Positions 24,457 to 32,470 of a DNA stretch of 64,000 bases are shown piece by piece; the first letter of the stretch is position 1; every line of letters begins with the position of its first letter. This DNA comes from Opitutus sp. GTDB lineage: Bacteria; Verrucomicrobiota; Verrucomicrobiia; Opitutales; Opitutaceae. The DNA lies in contig JACEUQ010000002.1 in NCBI GenBank assembly GCA_024998815.1, positions 1,564,501 to 1,628,500 of the forward strand. The letters run 5' to 3'. Made by a program: the position numbers and the translations under genes. Under the pieces are notes generated by a model. That model was not told the DNA's origin, did no database searches, and saw nothing but the letters and a program-made list of their open reading frames with translations.

Positions 24457-26000
24457 TGCCGTAACGGCGGTGTCAACGCGGCGCAGGCCGGCGTCGGTGC
24501 TTGTGGACGGTCGAAACGGATGGGCGGAATATGCGCGCGCAGGCGGATTTGGCGGTGGTTCGAAAACGCGCTGGGGGATTGGGGGCTCGGGCGGTTCGGG
24601 GCTCGGGGTTCGGGGCGGGCGTAGCCCGGCCCTCGGGCGCGGAGTCGGGCCGCGGCGAGGCTGGGCGAGCACGGCACGACGGAGCCGCGTGCCAGGGGCA
24701 CGCAAAGCGCGCCAAGACGCCAGCGGAGCGATGCGGCGCGGACGCGCGGGGCCACCGCGCCGGCTGGGCGGCGGGGGGAAGCTCCCCCCGTGAACGAGCT
24801 TGCGAGTGAACTTGGGGGGGCGCCTGGCGGCCGGCCGGACCAGCGATGGCTTTGTGCCACCCCGCCCAGCGACGTTACGCGTTAAAAAAGGGACGGCCCG
24901 GGCGGGGGCGGGGGGTATCCCATTCGCGCGGTAGCGCCGCTAAAAGACGTTCTACCGGCGAAGCCGAGTGATATTTCTGGGGGCGCGCGCATACTGACAA
25001 CGCACCGTAGTGAGCCCCGAGGGTTCCGCGTGTAATACGACATTATGACCACATGCCGGAGGCTCGGCGGAGGGAAGGTGCCGCCCCGATGGAATGCTTG
25101 GACTGAGGGGCGGATCGTGCACCCATTGGCCATAATGTCCTATTACACGCGGAACCCGCGCAGCCGCTGTGCCAGATCAGCCCGGACGTGGGACGTGGAC
25201 GGCTGGACACGACGTCGGACGTGACTCGGGGAACGCCGTCGCGTGCCTGCCGCCGTCGCCCTCGCCGGGCCTGGCACTGCGGGTGCCGGGGCTCACGGAG
25301 GTCGCCCGCGTTTTTCGCGCGCGTTCCATTGTGGGCCGTGAGTGAGCTTGCGAACGAGCCACTGTCGTTGGTTGGCCGTGGGGCGTTGTCGCCCCGCGTA
25401 TCAAAGCCTTCCGGCGTATGAGGTGGGCCGTAGCGAGTCGGCGAGCGGTGGGCCAAATTTTTTCAGGCCGGGCGAGTCGGCGGCACTCGGTGAGCACCTG
25501 GCTCGGCAGGCGCGGAATCGAGGGTCGCTGTCTCGCACCGCTGACATTGGTTCGTTGAGGGGATTCGCAGCCGGACAGGCGAGCAGGCGCTGGCGGTCGG
25601 GCGACCGGAATGGAGCGGAGTGTGGGAGTGGAGACGGAGGGGCACAGGGGACGCCGGGCCGGGGGTTTGTGGCCGTCTCGGCCGTAGCCCCGTTTCGACG
25701 ACGCGGTTCCTGGCTCGGCAGGATCCGTGGCGTGAGGGGCGAAGGACGTTGCGGCCCCCCGGCTGGGCGGCCCCTGGGACCCGCAGGCGGAACGCACGCA
25801 CGTAGCGGAATGCAGGGCGACCGACTGCCAGCGTCTGCGGGCGGATTATCGTGCGGCTTACGCCGGAGCGCGTTAGCGGGTTCGCCAAGGGAGCGGAGCG
25901 AGCGCAGGCGTTGAGGAACACGCCCACCGGGGGCGTCGAATTCCATTGAGGCCCCCACCCGCCAGCACCGCTCACAACCTCACCACGCCCACTCGGCATT
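24457..26000. other. 1.5 kb GC-rich gap with no credible gene
   Basis: No frame on either strand has protein-like composition; the longest open frames are Arg/Pro/Ser-rich and matched by equally long ones on the other strand. The stretch holds a near-perfect 27-base inverted repeat (25021-25157), a GGGGGGAAGCTCCCCCC palindrome near 24774, and a short motif GAGCTTGCGA seen near 24798 and 25345. It lies just before the terminase genes, where some phages code large structured RNAs. It may be such an RNA, a packaging or replication region, or decayed DNA. Confidence 0.55.
25021..25157. repeat. 137-base unit bounded by a 27-base inverted repeat
   Basis: The left arm is 25021-25047 (starts GGGTTCCGCGTGTAATA, ends CATTATG). 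The right arm is 25131-25157, and the arms match at 26 of 27 positions. They enclose 83 bases with no gene. This could be a miniature transposable element or a long hairpin; no target duplication is evident. Confidence 0.65.
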
Positions 26001-26588
26001 TTAGGCGGCGAGGTCGTCGTGGAGTTTTTTGAACCAGGTGAGTTCTTGCCGGAGCAGACGGCGGGCTTCGGGCGTCCACTTGGCCAACGGGGTGTCGTCG
26101 GTGCGGCGGTGATACCAGCGGCGGAATTGATCAAGCCCCTTCGTGAATTTGATCACCGGCGTATTCGCATCGGGCTGAACGGCTTCGCGGGGCGCCGGTT
26201 CGGGCAATACCCCCGTCGCGAGGTAGGCCTGGCGCAACGAGTGGGCATCATTGAAAAACGACACATGTGTCGTTTTTGATAATCGAATGTAGCGTTGGGC
26301 TGTTCGTGCCGAGATTTCGGGGCAATTCACGGCAAGCCAATCCGTCCAGGCCCCATGGGGCAGACTGCCTTTTTGTCGTTCGAGTAATCGCCCGCAGTCG
26401 ATGGCCGCAACGATGGCGTGCTGGGCCTTTTCTCGGGCCGAACCGGCAAGGGTTTGGGCTGTGGTGAACGCGGCATTGATCGCCAGCGCGAGGTCGACGG
26501 GGGAAGTAGCGGGTAGCGAGCAGTGAGTAGCGGGTAGGACGGGCGAGAGGATTTCGAGTGAGACGGTTTTAGTTTTGGGCGCGGTCAT
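26001..26588 (-). CDS. DUF3102-like phage protein
   Basis: This 195-residue protein contains AIVAAIDCGRLLERQKGSLP, then NCPEISARTAQRYIRLSK and SLRQAYLATG, matching the DUF3102 family (helical, possibly DNA-binding, common in phages). The C-terminus is helical (EARRLLRQELTWFKKLHDDL). It is the last gene of the early operon before the non-coding gap. Its N-terminal SPVLPATHCSLPATSP segment is coded by a heptamer repeat array that runs in frame through the gene. Confidence 0.7.
   Translation of the reverse strand: MTAPKTKTVSLEILSPVLPATHCSLPATSPVDLALAINAAFTTAQTLAGSAREKAQHAIVAAIDCGRLLERQKGSLPHGAWTDWLAVNCPEISARTAQRYIRLSKTTHVSFFNDAHSLRQAYLATGVLPEPAPREAVQPDANTPVIKFTKGLDQFRRWYHRRTDDTPLAKWTPEARRLLRQELTWFKKLHDDLAA
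26254..26277. repeat. 24-base perfect palindrome inside the DUF3102 gene
   Basis: The half-site is AAAAACGACAC with centre AT, followed by its exact complement. The same half-sites with centre CT occur at 36729-36752 near the integrase. Here it codes part of KTTHVSF, so it could be coincidence of a conserved peptide or a second operator. Confidence 0.55.
26505..26539 (+). repeat. Heptamer array inside a coding region
   Basis: Units AGTAGCG, GGTAGCG, AGCAGTG, AGTAGCG and GGTAGGA lie within the DUF3102 gene. They are read in frame on the minus strand as LPATHCSLPAT. Confidence 0.65.
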
Positions 26589-27135
26589 GTTTCGAGGTGT
26601 GCGATGTCAATTGGGCGAGGCGGTAAATGCGACGGGCGCGCTTGGAGCGCATCCCCCGCGACGGTGGCAGGCCGAAGGTTTCGGACCACTGTACGACGAG
26701 TTTGGAAAACCCCGCGCGTGTCACCCCGTGGCGTTCGGCGAGGGCGGCTTCGCTCAGCCCTTCGATGTCCATGAGCCCCGAGGCGAAACAGGCGGCGTCG
26801 AAGGCAAGCATCGGGTTGGGATGCGACCGAATGCGGGCGCAGAACGAGGCTAGGATGGCCGACGCTGAGGCCGCGACCTGGTCGGCAGTCGTCTCGGCTG
26901 GGTTGGGGTCGTCGGCGTCTTCGGCGACTGCATCGGGTGTGGGTTCGGGTGCTGCATGACGTTCGAGCCGGGTGTCGTCGGGCTGACGCGTGTTGGTGCG
27001 GCGTGTGGCGTCGGGTTGAGCCAAGCCCCCCGCCGCGAGTTGAGCTCGTTCGGCGGGTGGCAGGCTGTCCACCCAGGCGCGATAGGCCTCCTCGTATTGG
27101 GCGTCGCGGGCTGCTTGGCGGTCGGCGCAGGTCAT
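26569..27135 (-). CDS. Phage protein with C-terminal HTH-like segment
   Basis: This 188-residue protein starts MTCADRQAARDAQYEEAYRA, followed by a Thr/Arg/Pro-rich low-complexity stretch. The C-terminal half carries a plausible helix-turn-helix (LSEAALAERHGVTRAGFSKL, about residues 128-147). It overlaps the downstream DUF3102 gene by 20 bases and the upstream nuclease gene by four. It may be a regulator or sigma-like protein of the element; no family is assigned. Confidence 0.55.
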   Translation of the reverse strand: MTCADRQAARDAQYEEAYRAWVDSLPPAERAQLAAGGLAQPDATRRTNTRQPDDTRLERHAAPEPTPDAVAEDADDPNPAETTADQVAASASAILASFCARIRSHPNPMLAFDAACFASGLMDIEGLSEAALAERHGVTRAGFSKLVVQWSETFGLPPSRGMRSKRARRIYRLAQLTSHTSKHDRAQN

Positions 27136-27554
27136 GGCGAGGGCGCGGGGGTTGGAGTGGCCGCAAAGGGCAAGGAATCGGGCCGATGGGGCGGAGGCAG
27201 GCTGGAAGCCTGCGCTACTTCGCTTGCGGCGACGTGGTCGCTTTGACGGATGAGGTTGAGCCAGTCGTCGGCGCGCATCGTCACGAGCCAGCCGGAGCGG
27301 TTACGGGTGTGGGCCACCACCGGCGTCTTGCGCGCACCGGCATCGCGGATGGACTGGTCCATCGCTCGCCAGATGTTGAGCGCCTCGACGGCCTTCACCT
27401 CGAAGTGGATGCTTGGCAGCTCGGGGCAAGCCACGTCGGGCGAGTCGGTGCCGCCTGCGTATTGCACGCCGCGATGGGCTTTGATGAAGCCGGCTTCGCG
27501 CAGCACGTCACGCCAGCGACGCTCACCCCGTTTGCCTTTTTCGCGTGAGTTCAT
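27132..27554 (-). CDS. PD-(D/E)XK nuclease, Holliday-junction-resolvase-like
   Basis: This 140-residue protein starts MNSREKGKRGERRWRDVLRE. The core has GGTDSPDVACPELPSIHFEV followed by K, giving the D...ExK nuclease pattern of small phage resolvase-like enzymes. A basic helix (NIWRAMDQSIRDAGARKTPV) and a VAHTRNRSGWLVTMRADDW strand pair follow. The last 30 residues (AQASSLPPPHRPDSLPF) derive from a dispersed repeat containing CAGGCTGGAAGCCTGCG, a recent C-terminal extension. It probably acts in recombination or processing of replicating DNA. Confidence 0.75.
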   Translation of the reverse strand: MNSREKGKRGERRWRDVLREAGFIKAHRGVQYAGGTDSPDVACPELPSIHFEVKAVEALNIWRAMDQSIRDAGARKTPVVAHTRNRSGWLVTMRADDWLNLIRQSDHVAASEVAQASSLPPPHRPDSLPFAATPTPAPSP

Positions 27555-27838
27555 CGGGCACCTCCGCGCGGCTTCGCCGCAGTTGAAGTGACAAGTTGAA
27601 GTGGAAGCGATCGGCGCGGCGGTTGGTCCGTCCCGTCGAAAGAAGAGAGGCGAGCGTTAGCGTAGCTCGCTCTCTTCTTCTTTAGAAGAATAGCCCCGGG
27701 TGCAGCCCCAGGCCGTAGCACCACTTGTGAAAAAGTGGGGCTTAGGTGCGGGGTGGTGCCGGACCAAAAACCAGTGGTGCCCGTGGTGGTGCGGCAGGTG
27801 GTTTTCAGGTAATCAAATAGGTTAAGCGACGGGTGCAT
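27551..27838 (-). CDS. Small unknown phage protein
   Basis: This 95-residue ORF starts MHPSLNLFDYLKTTCRTTTG. An AAAGGAG site six bases before the ATG at 27838 supports translation. It starts 17 bases inside the primase gene and ends over the next ATG (ATGA). The second half (KKKRASYANARLSSFDGTDQ and after) looks low-complexity, so only the first half may be under selection. No function is assigned. Confidence 0.45.
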   Translation of the reverse strand: MHPSLNLFDYLKTTCRTTTGTTGFWSGTTPHLSPTFSQVVLRPGAAPGAILLKKKRASYANARLSSFDGTDQPPRRSLPLQLVTSTAAKPRGGAR

Positions 27839-29849
27839 AATGGACTCCTTTCCAGGTCTTGGAGGCGTGGCAGAATTCAATGATGCCGCGCTCCGGTTGG
27901 CGGATGTTGTGAAAAACCGAGGTGGCGCGGGATGGGTCTTTACCGGCATCGCCCAGCTTTTTGGCGATATAGGCGATCACCTCGCTGGTCTCGGGGTCTT
28001 TGCCGTTTTGCATCGGCGGCATATCCGAAAACAACGCACGGTAACTGCCGGTGAGCATGACCGGTGCCCGTGTGCCTGATGACGGCTTATGGTCCCGGCC
28101 TTGGATCGCTTTGGGGTCGGCGGCGATGCGCTGGAAGTGCTGGGCCGCCCACTGGATCACAAACTCCGGTTGGGGCGGCAAGTCGCGCAGGATCGGCGTC
28201 ACGGTGAACGCATCGGGCTGATCGTGTGGCGTCATGATGAGGAGCGCATCGGGATCGCGGCCGAAGACCGACGCACCGGCGACCCGGTCGATGGCGTCTC
28301 GGCCGGTGAGGTTGCCTTTGGGAAAGTGCGCGGCGATGAGGACGGCGGCGCTGGTGTCGTGTGCCAGCTTTTCGAGCTCGTTGAGGACCTGGGCCATCTC
28401 GGTGTTCGAGTTCTCTTCCCGGTCGCCGTAGGTTTTGTAGATCGGGTCGATGATGATGAGTTCGGCACCGATGCGGGCGGCTTGCTTGCGGATGCGCGTG
28501 GCCAGTCCGGTGATTTCGTTGTCCTTGCCGCGCCGGTTCCAGACGTGAAAGCGGGCGTTGGTTGATGGGTCGTAACCTCGGGCGGTGCAGACGATGCGCA
28601 GGCGCTTGCGGTAGCTGAACCGGGCGATCTCTAAGTTAACGTAGATGACAGCGGAGGCGCGGGTTTGGAATCCGCACCACGGTTGCCCAAACGCCACCGA
28701 GAGGGCGAGGTCGGTCAGGTTCCATGTTTTGCGGCTCTTGGACGGACCGGCGATGATCATCTTGGCCCCACGGAATAAGATGCCCTCGATAATCTGCGGC
28801 GGATCCGCCTCGTTTTCGGCGCAAAAGTTGGCGAGACCGTCGATGTCGCGGGCGTCTTCATACTGGGCTTCCCAGTCGGCGAATGAGGCCGCGCCCAGGT
28901 TCACGGCGATGAGGCGTTGCACGCCGTCGTTGCGCAGGCCACCGGGACAACGGGAAAAGCGCGAAGGGTTTTTGTTGGCCTTGTCGATCTGGAAGCCGGG
29001 CAAAGACGCCCACACTTTCTCGCGGCGGGCGTGGTATTCCTCGCGGTTCTTGGCGTCGATCCGCACCCACGCGTGCACCGAGTTGCCGGCTGAGTCGATC
29101 AGGGCGGCGATGGGTAAACCGGAGGCACGGAGCTGGCGCTCCTGCTCTGGCTTCGGGATGACGTCGCTCTCAACCAGCACGTGACGCAGGGCGGTGACAT
29201 CTTCGTCGGTGCCCTCGGCGCCGTGGCGCACTGGATTGATGCGGATGAAAAGGCCGTGATGCCCACTGAACACGTGGGCGATGCCACCGCGCGAGGAGGC
29301 GCGTTCGATCCACGCGTCGCGGGTGAGGATGTTAACGCCGCCGTTTTCAGGGATGGCGCGCTCGGCTTCGGGATGCATCGCGCCAGGGGCGATGGAGAGG
29401 ACGTCGGCAGGCTCGAAACAGGCGCGGAGGAAGGTGCCGAAGGAGTCGGATTCGGAATGACCAATGTCCAATGACGAATGACCAATGGGCGGAGAGGAGG
29501 AATGAGTGGACATGGACGATCGGGGGGATGAGGGGCCGGAGGTGGAGCGGGCCAAGTGGCCGCGGCCTTCGGTGGGTGATGCGGCGCGGTCGGCGTCGGT
29601 CAGTTTGTGGGCGAGGTCAGGCTCGGACCACGGGGGCGAGCATCGGGCGTTGTACTCGGCAAAAAGCGGGGCGGCATCGGCCACCCCTAGGCCGAAGCCC
29701 TGCACCAAGGTGCAGGCAACGGCGAAGGTCTGGTCGTGGCCATGCTGCCCCGATACGGCGGGCGGCATTTTGGCTAGATAACGCCGGGCGCGCTCGATCA
29801 GGTCGAGCGGCCAGGCGCTGGCGGAGGGCGAGGTGTAGCGCAGGGACAT
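27822..29849 (-). CDS. Phage primase-like protein with RepA-type ATPase domain
   Basis: This 675-residue protein starts MSLRYTSPSASAWPLDLIER, with the ATG overlapping the helicase stop (TAATG). An N-terminal helical region is followed by a primase-like part containing HVLVESDVIPKPEQERQLRA, ALIDSAGNSVHAWVRIDA and FSRCPGGLRNDGVQRLI. A RepA/AAA ATPase follows with Walker A IIAGPSKSRKTWNLTDLALS, AELIIIDPIYKTYGD as Walker B, and VLIAAHFPKGN. It likely opens and primes the element's origin. A heptamer array is read in frame near residues 120-131 (PPIGHSSLDIGHSES). Confidence 0.8.
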   Translation of the reverse strand: MSLRYTSPSASAWPLDLIERARRYLAKMPPAVSGQHGHDQTFAVACTLVQGFGLGVADAAPLFAEYNARCSPPWSEPDLAHKLTDADRAASPTEGRGHLARSTSGPSSPRSSMSTHSSSPPIGHSSLDIGHSESDSFGTFLRACFEPADVLSIAPGAMHPEAERAIPENGGVNILTRDAWIERASSRGGIAHVFSGHHGLFIRINPVRHGAEGTDEDVTALRHVLVESDVIPKPEQERQLRASGLPIAALIDSAGNSVHAWVRIDAKNREEYHARREKVWASLPGFQIDKANKNPSRFSRCPGGLRNDGVQRLIAVNLGAASFADWEAQYEDARDIDGLANFCAENEADPPQIIEGILFRGAKMIIAGPSKSRKTWNLTDLALSVAFGQPWCGFQTRASAVIYVNLEIARFSYRKRLRIVCTARGYDPSTNARFHVWNRRGKDNEITGLATRIRKQAARIGAELIIIDPIYKTYGDREENSNTEMAQVLNELEKLAHDTSAAVLIAAHFPKGNLTGRDAIDRVAGASVFGRDPDALLIMTPHDQPDAFTVTPILRDLPPQPEFVIQWAAQHFQRIAADPKAIQGRDHKPSSGTRAPVMLTGSYRALFSDMPPMQNGKDPETSEVIAYIAKKLGDAGKDPSRATSVFHNIRQPERGIIEFCHASKTWKGVHYAPVA
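29455..29489 (+). repeat. Heptamer array inside the primase gene
   Basis: Units GAATGAC, CAATGTC, CAATGAC, GAATGAC and CAATGGG lie in the primase gene and are translated as a disordered Ser/Gly/His linker. The unit type is different from the other arrays. Confidence 0.65.
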
Positions 29850-31393
29850 TATGCAGCCCTCCGGGTTGGCTGGTTTTTGAACCGATCCGTCATCCACACA
29901 CCGGCATCCGTGAACGTGACCAGGTCGGGGCGTGGATGACCGTTGCGGCGCAGGCAGGCGACTTGCTTGGGCGTAGCCAAACCAAGGTTACGCCGCGCGA
30001 GGATGCGGTCGATTATCGCCGCCGCGTGACCTTTGTCCCGGATGGCGGACGGATCGAGGCCGTTGCGCTCGAGCAAGCTGAGTTGCTTGAACGAGGGCGG
30101 CTGGTGGTGCCAGGCCATGGTCGGGGCGTATTCGGCGAGGTCGATTTCGTGCAGGGAGAGCGCGAATTCGACCGGATCGAGCTGGCGCGATGCCCGCTTG
30201 GCATTGGCGGCCAGCTCGGTGGCCAACGCGGCTTCGCGCTGGGCCTTGGCGTCGATCTCATCCTCCAACAGGTCGTGCTCCTCGTCGCCGGCCGCCTCCG
30301 CTTGGGCGATCATGGCGTCGGCAATCTCCGGGCTGGAGGCCACCAGATGAGCCGGGCGCACGATGGAATGGCGGCCGGTCATCCAGAGGAAGTCCAAGAC
30401 GAGCAGGTTTTCTTTGCCGGGGTGCAGTCGGGTGCCGCGACCGATGATCTGCGCATATAAGGCACGGACCTTGGTCGGGCGCAGGCAAACCACACACTCC
30501 ACCGAGGGCTCGTCGAAACCCTCGGTGAGCAGCATGGAGTTGCTGAGAATCTGGAAATCACCGGCGGCGAAACGGGCCAGCAGGTCGGCCCGATCCTCGC
30601 TCTGACCGTCGATGTGGGCGGCGGTGAAACCGGCTTCCCGGCAGAGTTCGACGAACTTTTTGGACGTGCGGATCAGCGGTAGGAAGACGAGCGTTTTGCG
30701 GTCCCCGATTGACTCGCGCATGGCAGCGACGATTTCGCGCAGGGCGGGCTCGATGACGTCACCCAGGTCGGCGTCGTTGTAGTCACCGGCCACGGTGCGC
30801 ACGTCGGTGAGGTTAATCTCGACCGGCAGCGTGCGCACGGCGATGCGGGAGAGGTAACCGTCCTCGATGAGTTCGTGCAGACCGACCTCGAAGGCGATGT
30901 CCTCAAAATAGGTGCCGAGGTTTTTCTTGTCGCCGCGGTCGGGCGTGGCGGTGACACCCAGCACCTTGGCGTGACCATCAAAGTGCCCGAGCACCCGCTG
31001 GTAGCTTTCGGCGAGGGCATGGTGCGCCTCGTCGACCACGACCAAGTTAAAATGGTCGCGGGGCCAACGGCTGAGGCGCTTTTCACCCATCAGGGTTTGC
31101 ACCGACGCCACCACCACCTGGGCGTCGAGGCTGGCGTGGCGAGTGCCGCATTCGGTTTCGGCGACGATACCGGTGGCGCGGGTGAGCTTGTCGGCGGCCT
31201 GACTGAGCAGTTCCTCGCGGTGGGCGAGGATCAGGGTGCGGCCGGGCGCGAACTTTTCGGCCGTGTGGGAAAAGATAACCGTTTTACCGGCGGCGGTGGG
31301 GAGAACGGCCAACAGTTTACCGTGCTGGCGAAACTTGCTGAGCACGGCCTCGACGCAGGCCGTTTGGTAGGGGCGGAGATCAAAACGGCTCAT
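29849..31393 (-). CDS. DEAD/DEAH-box superfamily 2 helicase
   Basis: This 514-residue protein starts MSRFDLRPYQTACVEAVLSK, with AGGAG nine bases before the ATG at 31393. Walker A is AVLPTAAGKTVIFSH and the DEAH box is LVVVDEAHHALAESYQRVLG. Motif III is VLGVTATPDRGDK and motif VI is YAQIIGRGTRLHPGKENLL. It looks like the Ssl2/RAD25-type phage helicases used in replication or recombination. The C-terminal 130 residues are an extra helical domain (LIARRNLGLATPKQVACLRR pattern). It overlaps both neighbours in the early operon. Confidence 0.88.
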   Translation of the reverse strand: MSRFDLRPYQTACVEAVLSKFRQHGKLLAVLPTAAGKTVIFSHTAEKFAPGRTLILAHREELLSQAADKLTRATGIVAETECGTRHASLDAQVVVASVQTLMGEKRLSRWPRDHFNLVVVDEAHHALAESYQRVLGHFDGHAKVLGVTATPDRGDKKNLGTYFEDIAFEVGLHELIEDGYLSRIAVRTLPVEINLTDVRTVAGDYNDADLGDVIEPALREIVAAMRESIGDRKTLVFLPLIRTSKKFVELCREAGFTAAHIDGQSEDRADLLARFAAGDFQILSNSMLLTEGFDEPSVECVVCLRPTKVRALYAQIIGRGTRLHPGKENLLVLDFLWMTGRHSIVRPAHLVASSPEIADAMIAQAEAAGDEEHDLLEDEIDAKAQREAALATELAANAKRASRQLDPVEFALSLHEIDLAEYAPTMAWHHQPPSFKQLSLLERNGLDPSAIRDKGHAAAIIDRILARRNLGLATPKQVACLRRNGHPRPDLVTFTDAGVWMTDRFKNQPTRRAA

Positions 31394-31817
31394 TGGCGGC
31401 TCCTTCCTTTTTAGCGGCGTTGGCGGGTGCGGTCGGAGCGGTGCGGATGAGCGGCGCGAGCCAGGCATCGATCTTGTTATTCGAGCGACCGTTGTAGTCC
31501 TCGACCTTGAGGCGGGCGCGCAGGGTGCGACCGGGCAGATCGGCGGCGTCGAGCTCGACCGGTTCGCCCGGGGCGATAGTTTGCCCGAGGGCGATACGGA
31601 AGGTATCGATCTTCCAAGCGGAGGAGGCGGAAGCCACGAGGTAGTCGAACAGCGTGGACGTGGCCCCGTCGGCGGCCTCGGCTTCGAGGGTGAGTTTGAT
31701 CATGTCCGCGCCGGTGGAGCGCGAAACAGTTTCAGAGGCCTCAAGGATGGTGACCGAATAGTCACCGGCGGGGAGGTGGTAGGCTTTGGGGGCGTCGGCG
31801 GAAGAAGTGTATTTCAT
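31380..31817 (-). CDS. DUF669-like protein, putative ssDNA-binding
   Basis: This 145-residue protein starts MKYTSSADAPKAYHLPAGDY. An SVTILEASETVSRSTGADMI segment and RTLRARLKVEDYNGRSNNKI match the beta-barrel pattern of phage DUF669 proteins, which serve as ssDNA-binding proteins. The acidic or simple tail (APANAAKKEGAANEPF) ends in Phe, as in SSB-type tails. It sits between an exonuclease and a helicase, as expected for a replication/recombination protein. The ATG at 31817 is chosen over a Pro/Arg-rich extension. Confidence 0.65.
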   Translation of the reverse strand: MKYTSSADAPKAYHLPAGDYSVTILEASETVSRSTGADMIKLTLEAEAADGATSTLFDYLVASASSAWKIDTFRIALGQTIAPGEPVELDAADLPGRTLRARLKVEDYNGRSNNKIDAWLAPLIRTAPTAPANAAKKEGAANEPF

Positions 31818-31822
31818 GGGAA

Positions 31823-32470
31823 TTAGCGGGAGGGTTGGGTAAGGAGGCCGAGCGCGACGGCGCAGCGGCGGGTGAGGCGGAGGTCGTTGGCGAGGTAGTC
31901 GAGGGCCCCGGCCGGATCGGTCGCCCACTGGGCGGCGAAATCTGCGCCGTGGCCGGTCTTACGACCGACGCCGAGGAACTGGGCGAGGCGGTCGAGCGAG
32001 ACGGAGTCCTCGCGGTTACCGCAGCGCCAGCAGTCGAGCAGGTCGCGGCACTGGGCGGGCAGAAACCGGCCGGAAACCAGTTCGGTCGGCACCGGCACGC
32101 GGAGGTGCCAGGAGCGGCGGATCAAAAACGGCAGGTCGAAGCGGTTGCTATTAAACCCGATCAGCTCGGCCTGCAGGTAGCCGGTTGGGGCGATCAGTTG
32201 CCAAAAGGCGGCGATGTCGGCCGCCTCGTTGTTGGAGGCAAAGAAGCCGATTTCGCCGGTCGCCTCGTTGGTGTAGCCGATCGCGAGCACCCGACCGGTG
32301 AGAGCGGAGAGGGCACCGGATTGGAACCACTCGGCCTCTTTTTCGGCGACGTAAGCGCGGATCTTTTCGGGATCCTTCCAGTTGGATGGGGCCTCGAAGT
32401 GCGGCACGCACGCGGCGAGTTCCGCGCGGGAGCGCGGGCCGGTTTCGATGTCGAAAATGTAGGTGCTCAT
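31823..32470 (-). CDS. DnaQ-like 3'-5' exonuclease
   Basis: This 215-residue DEDD exonuclease starts MSTYIFDIETGPRSRAELAA (Exo I: D7, E9). GFNSNRFDLPFLIRRSW is Exo II, and YLANDLRLTRRCAVAL supplies the last Asp. It probably trims DNA ends in replication or in recombination with the neighbouring ATPase and ssDNA-binding protein. An AGGTGCACG sequence precedes the ATG, and it overlaps the upstream ATPase gene by four bases. Confidence 0.82.
   Translation of the reverse strand: MSTYIFDIETGPRSRAELAACVPHFEAPSNWKDPEKIRAYVAEKEAEWFQSGALSALTGRVLAIGYTNEATGEIGFFASNNEAADIAAFWQLIAPTGYLQAELIGFNSNRFDLPFLIRRSWHLRVPVPTELVSGRFLPAQCRDLLDCWRCGNREDSVSLDRLAQFLGVGRKTGHGADFAAQWATDPAGALDYLANDLRLTRRCAVALGLLTQPSR

Noticed and set aside
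25177-25958. Several 180-220 residue frames on both strands in the non-coding gap
   Set aside because: All are Arg/Pro/Ser-rich, overlap equally long frames on the other strand and have no credible start context or motif.
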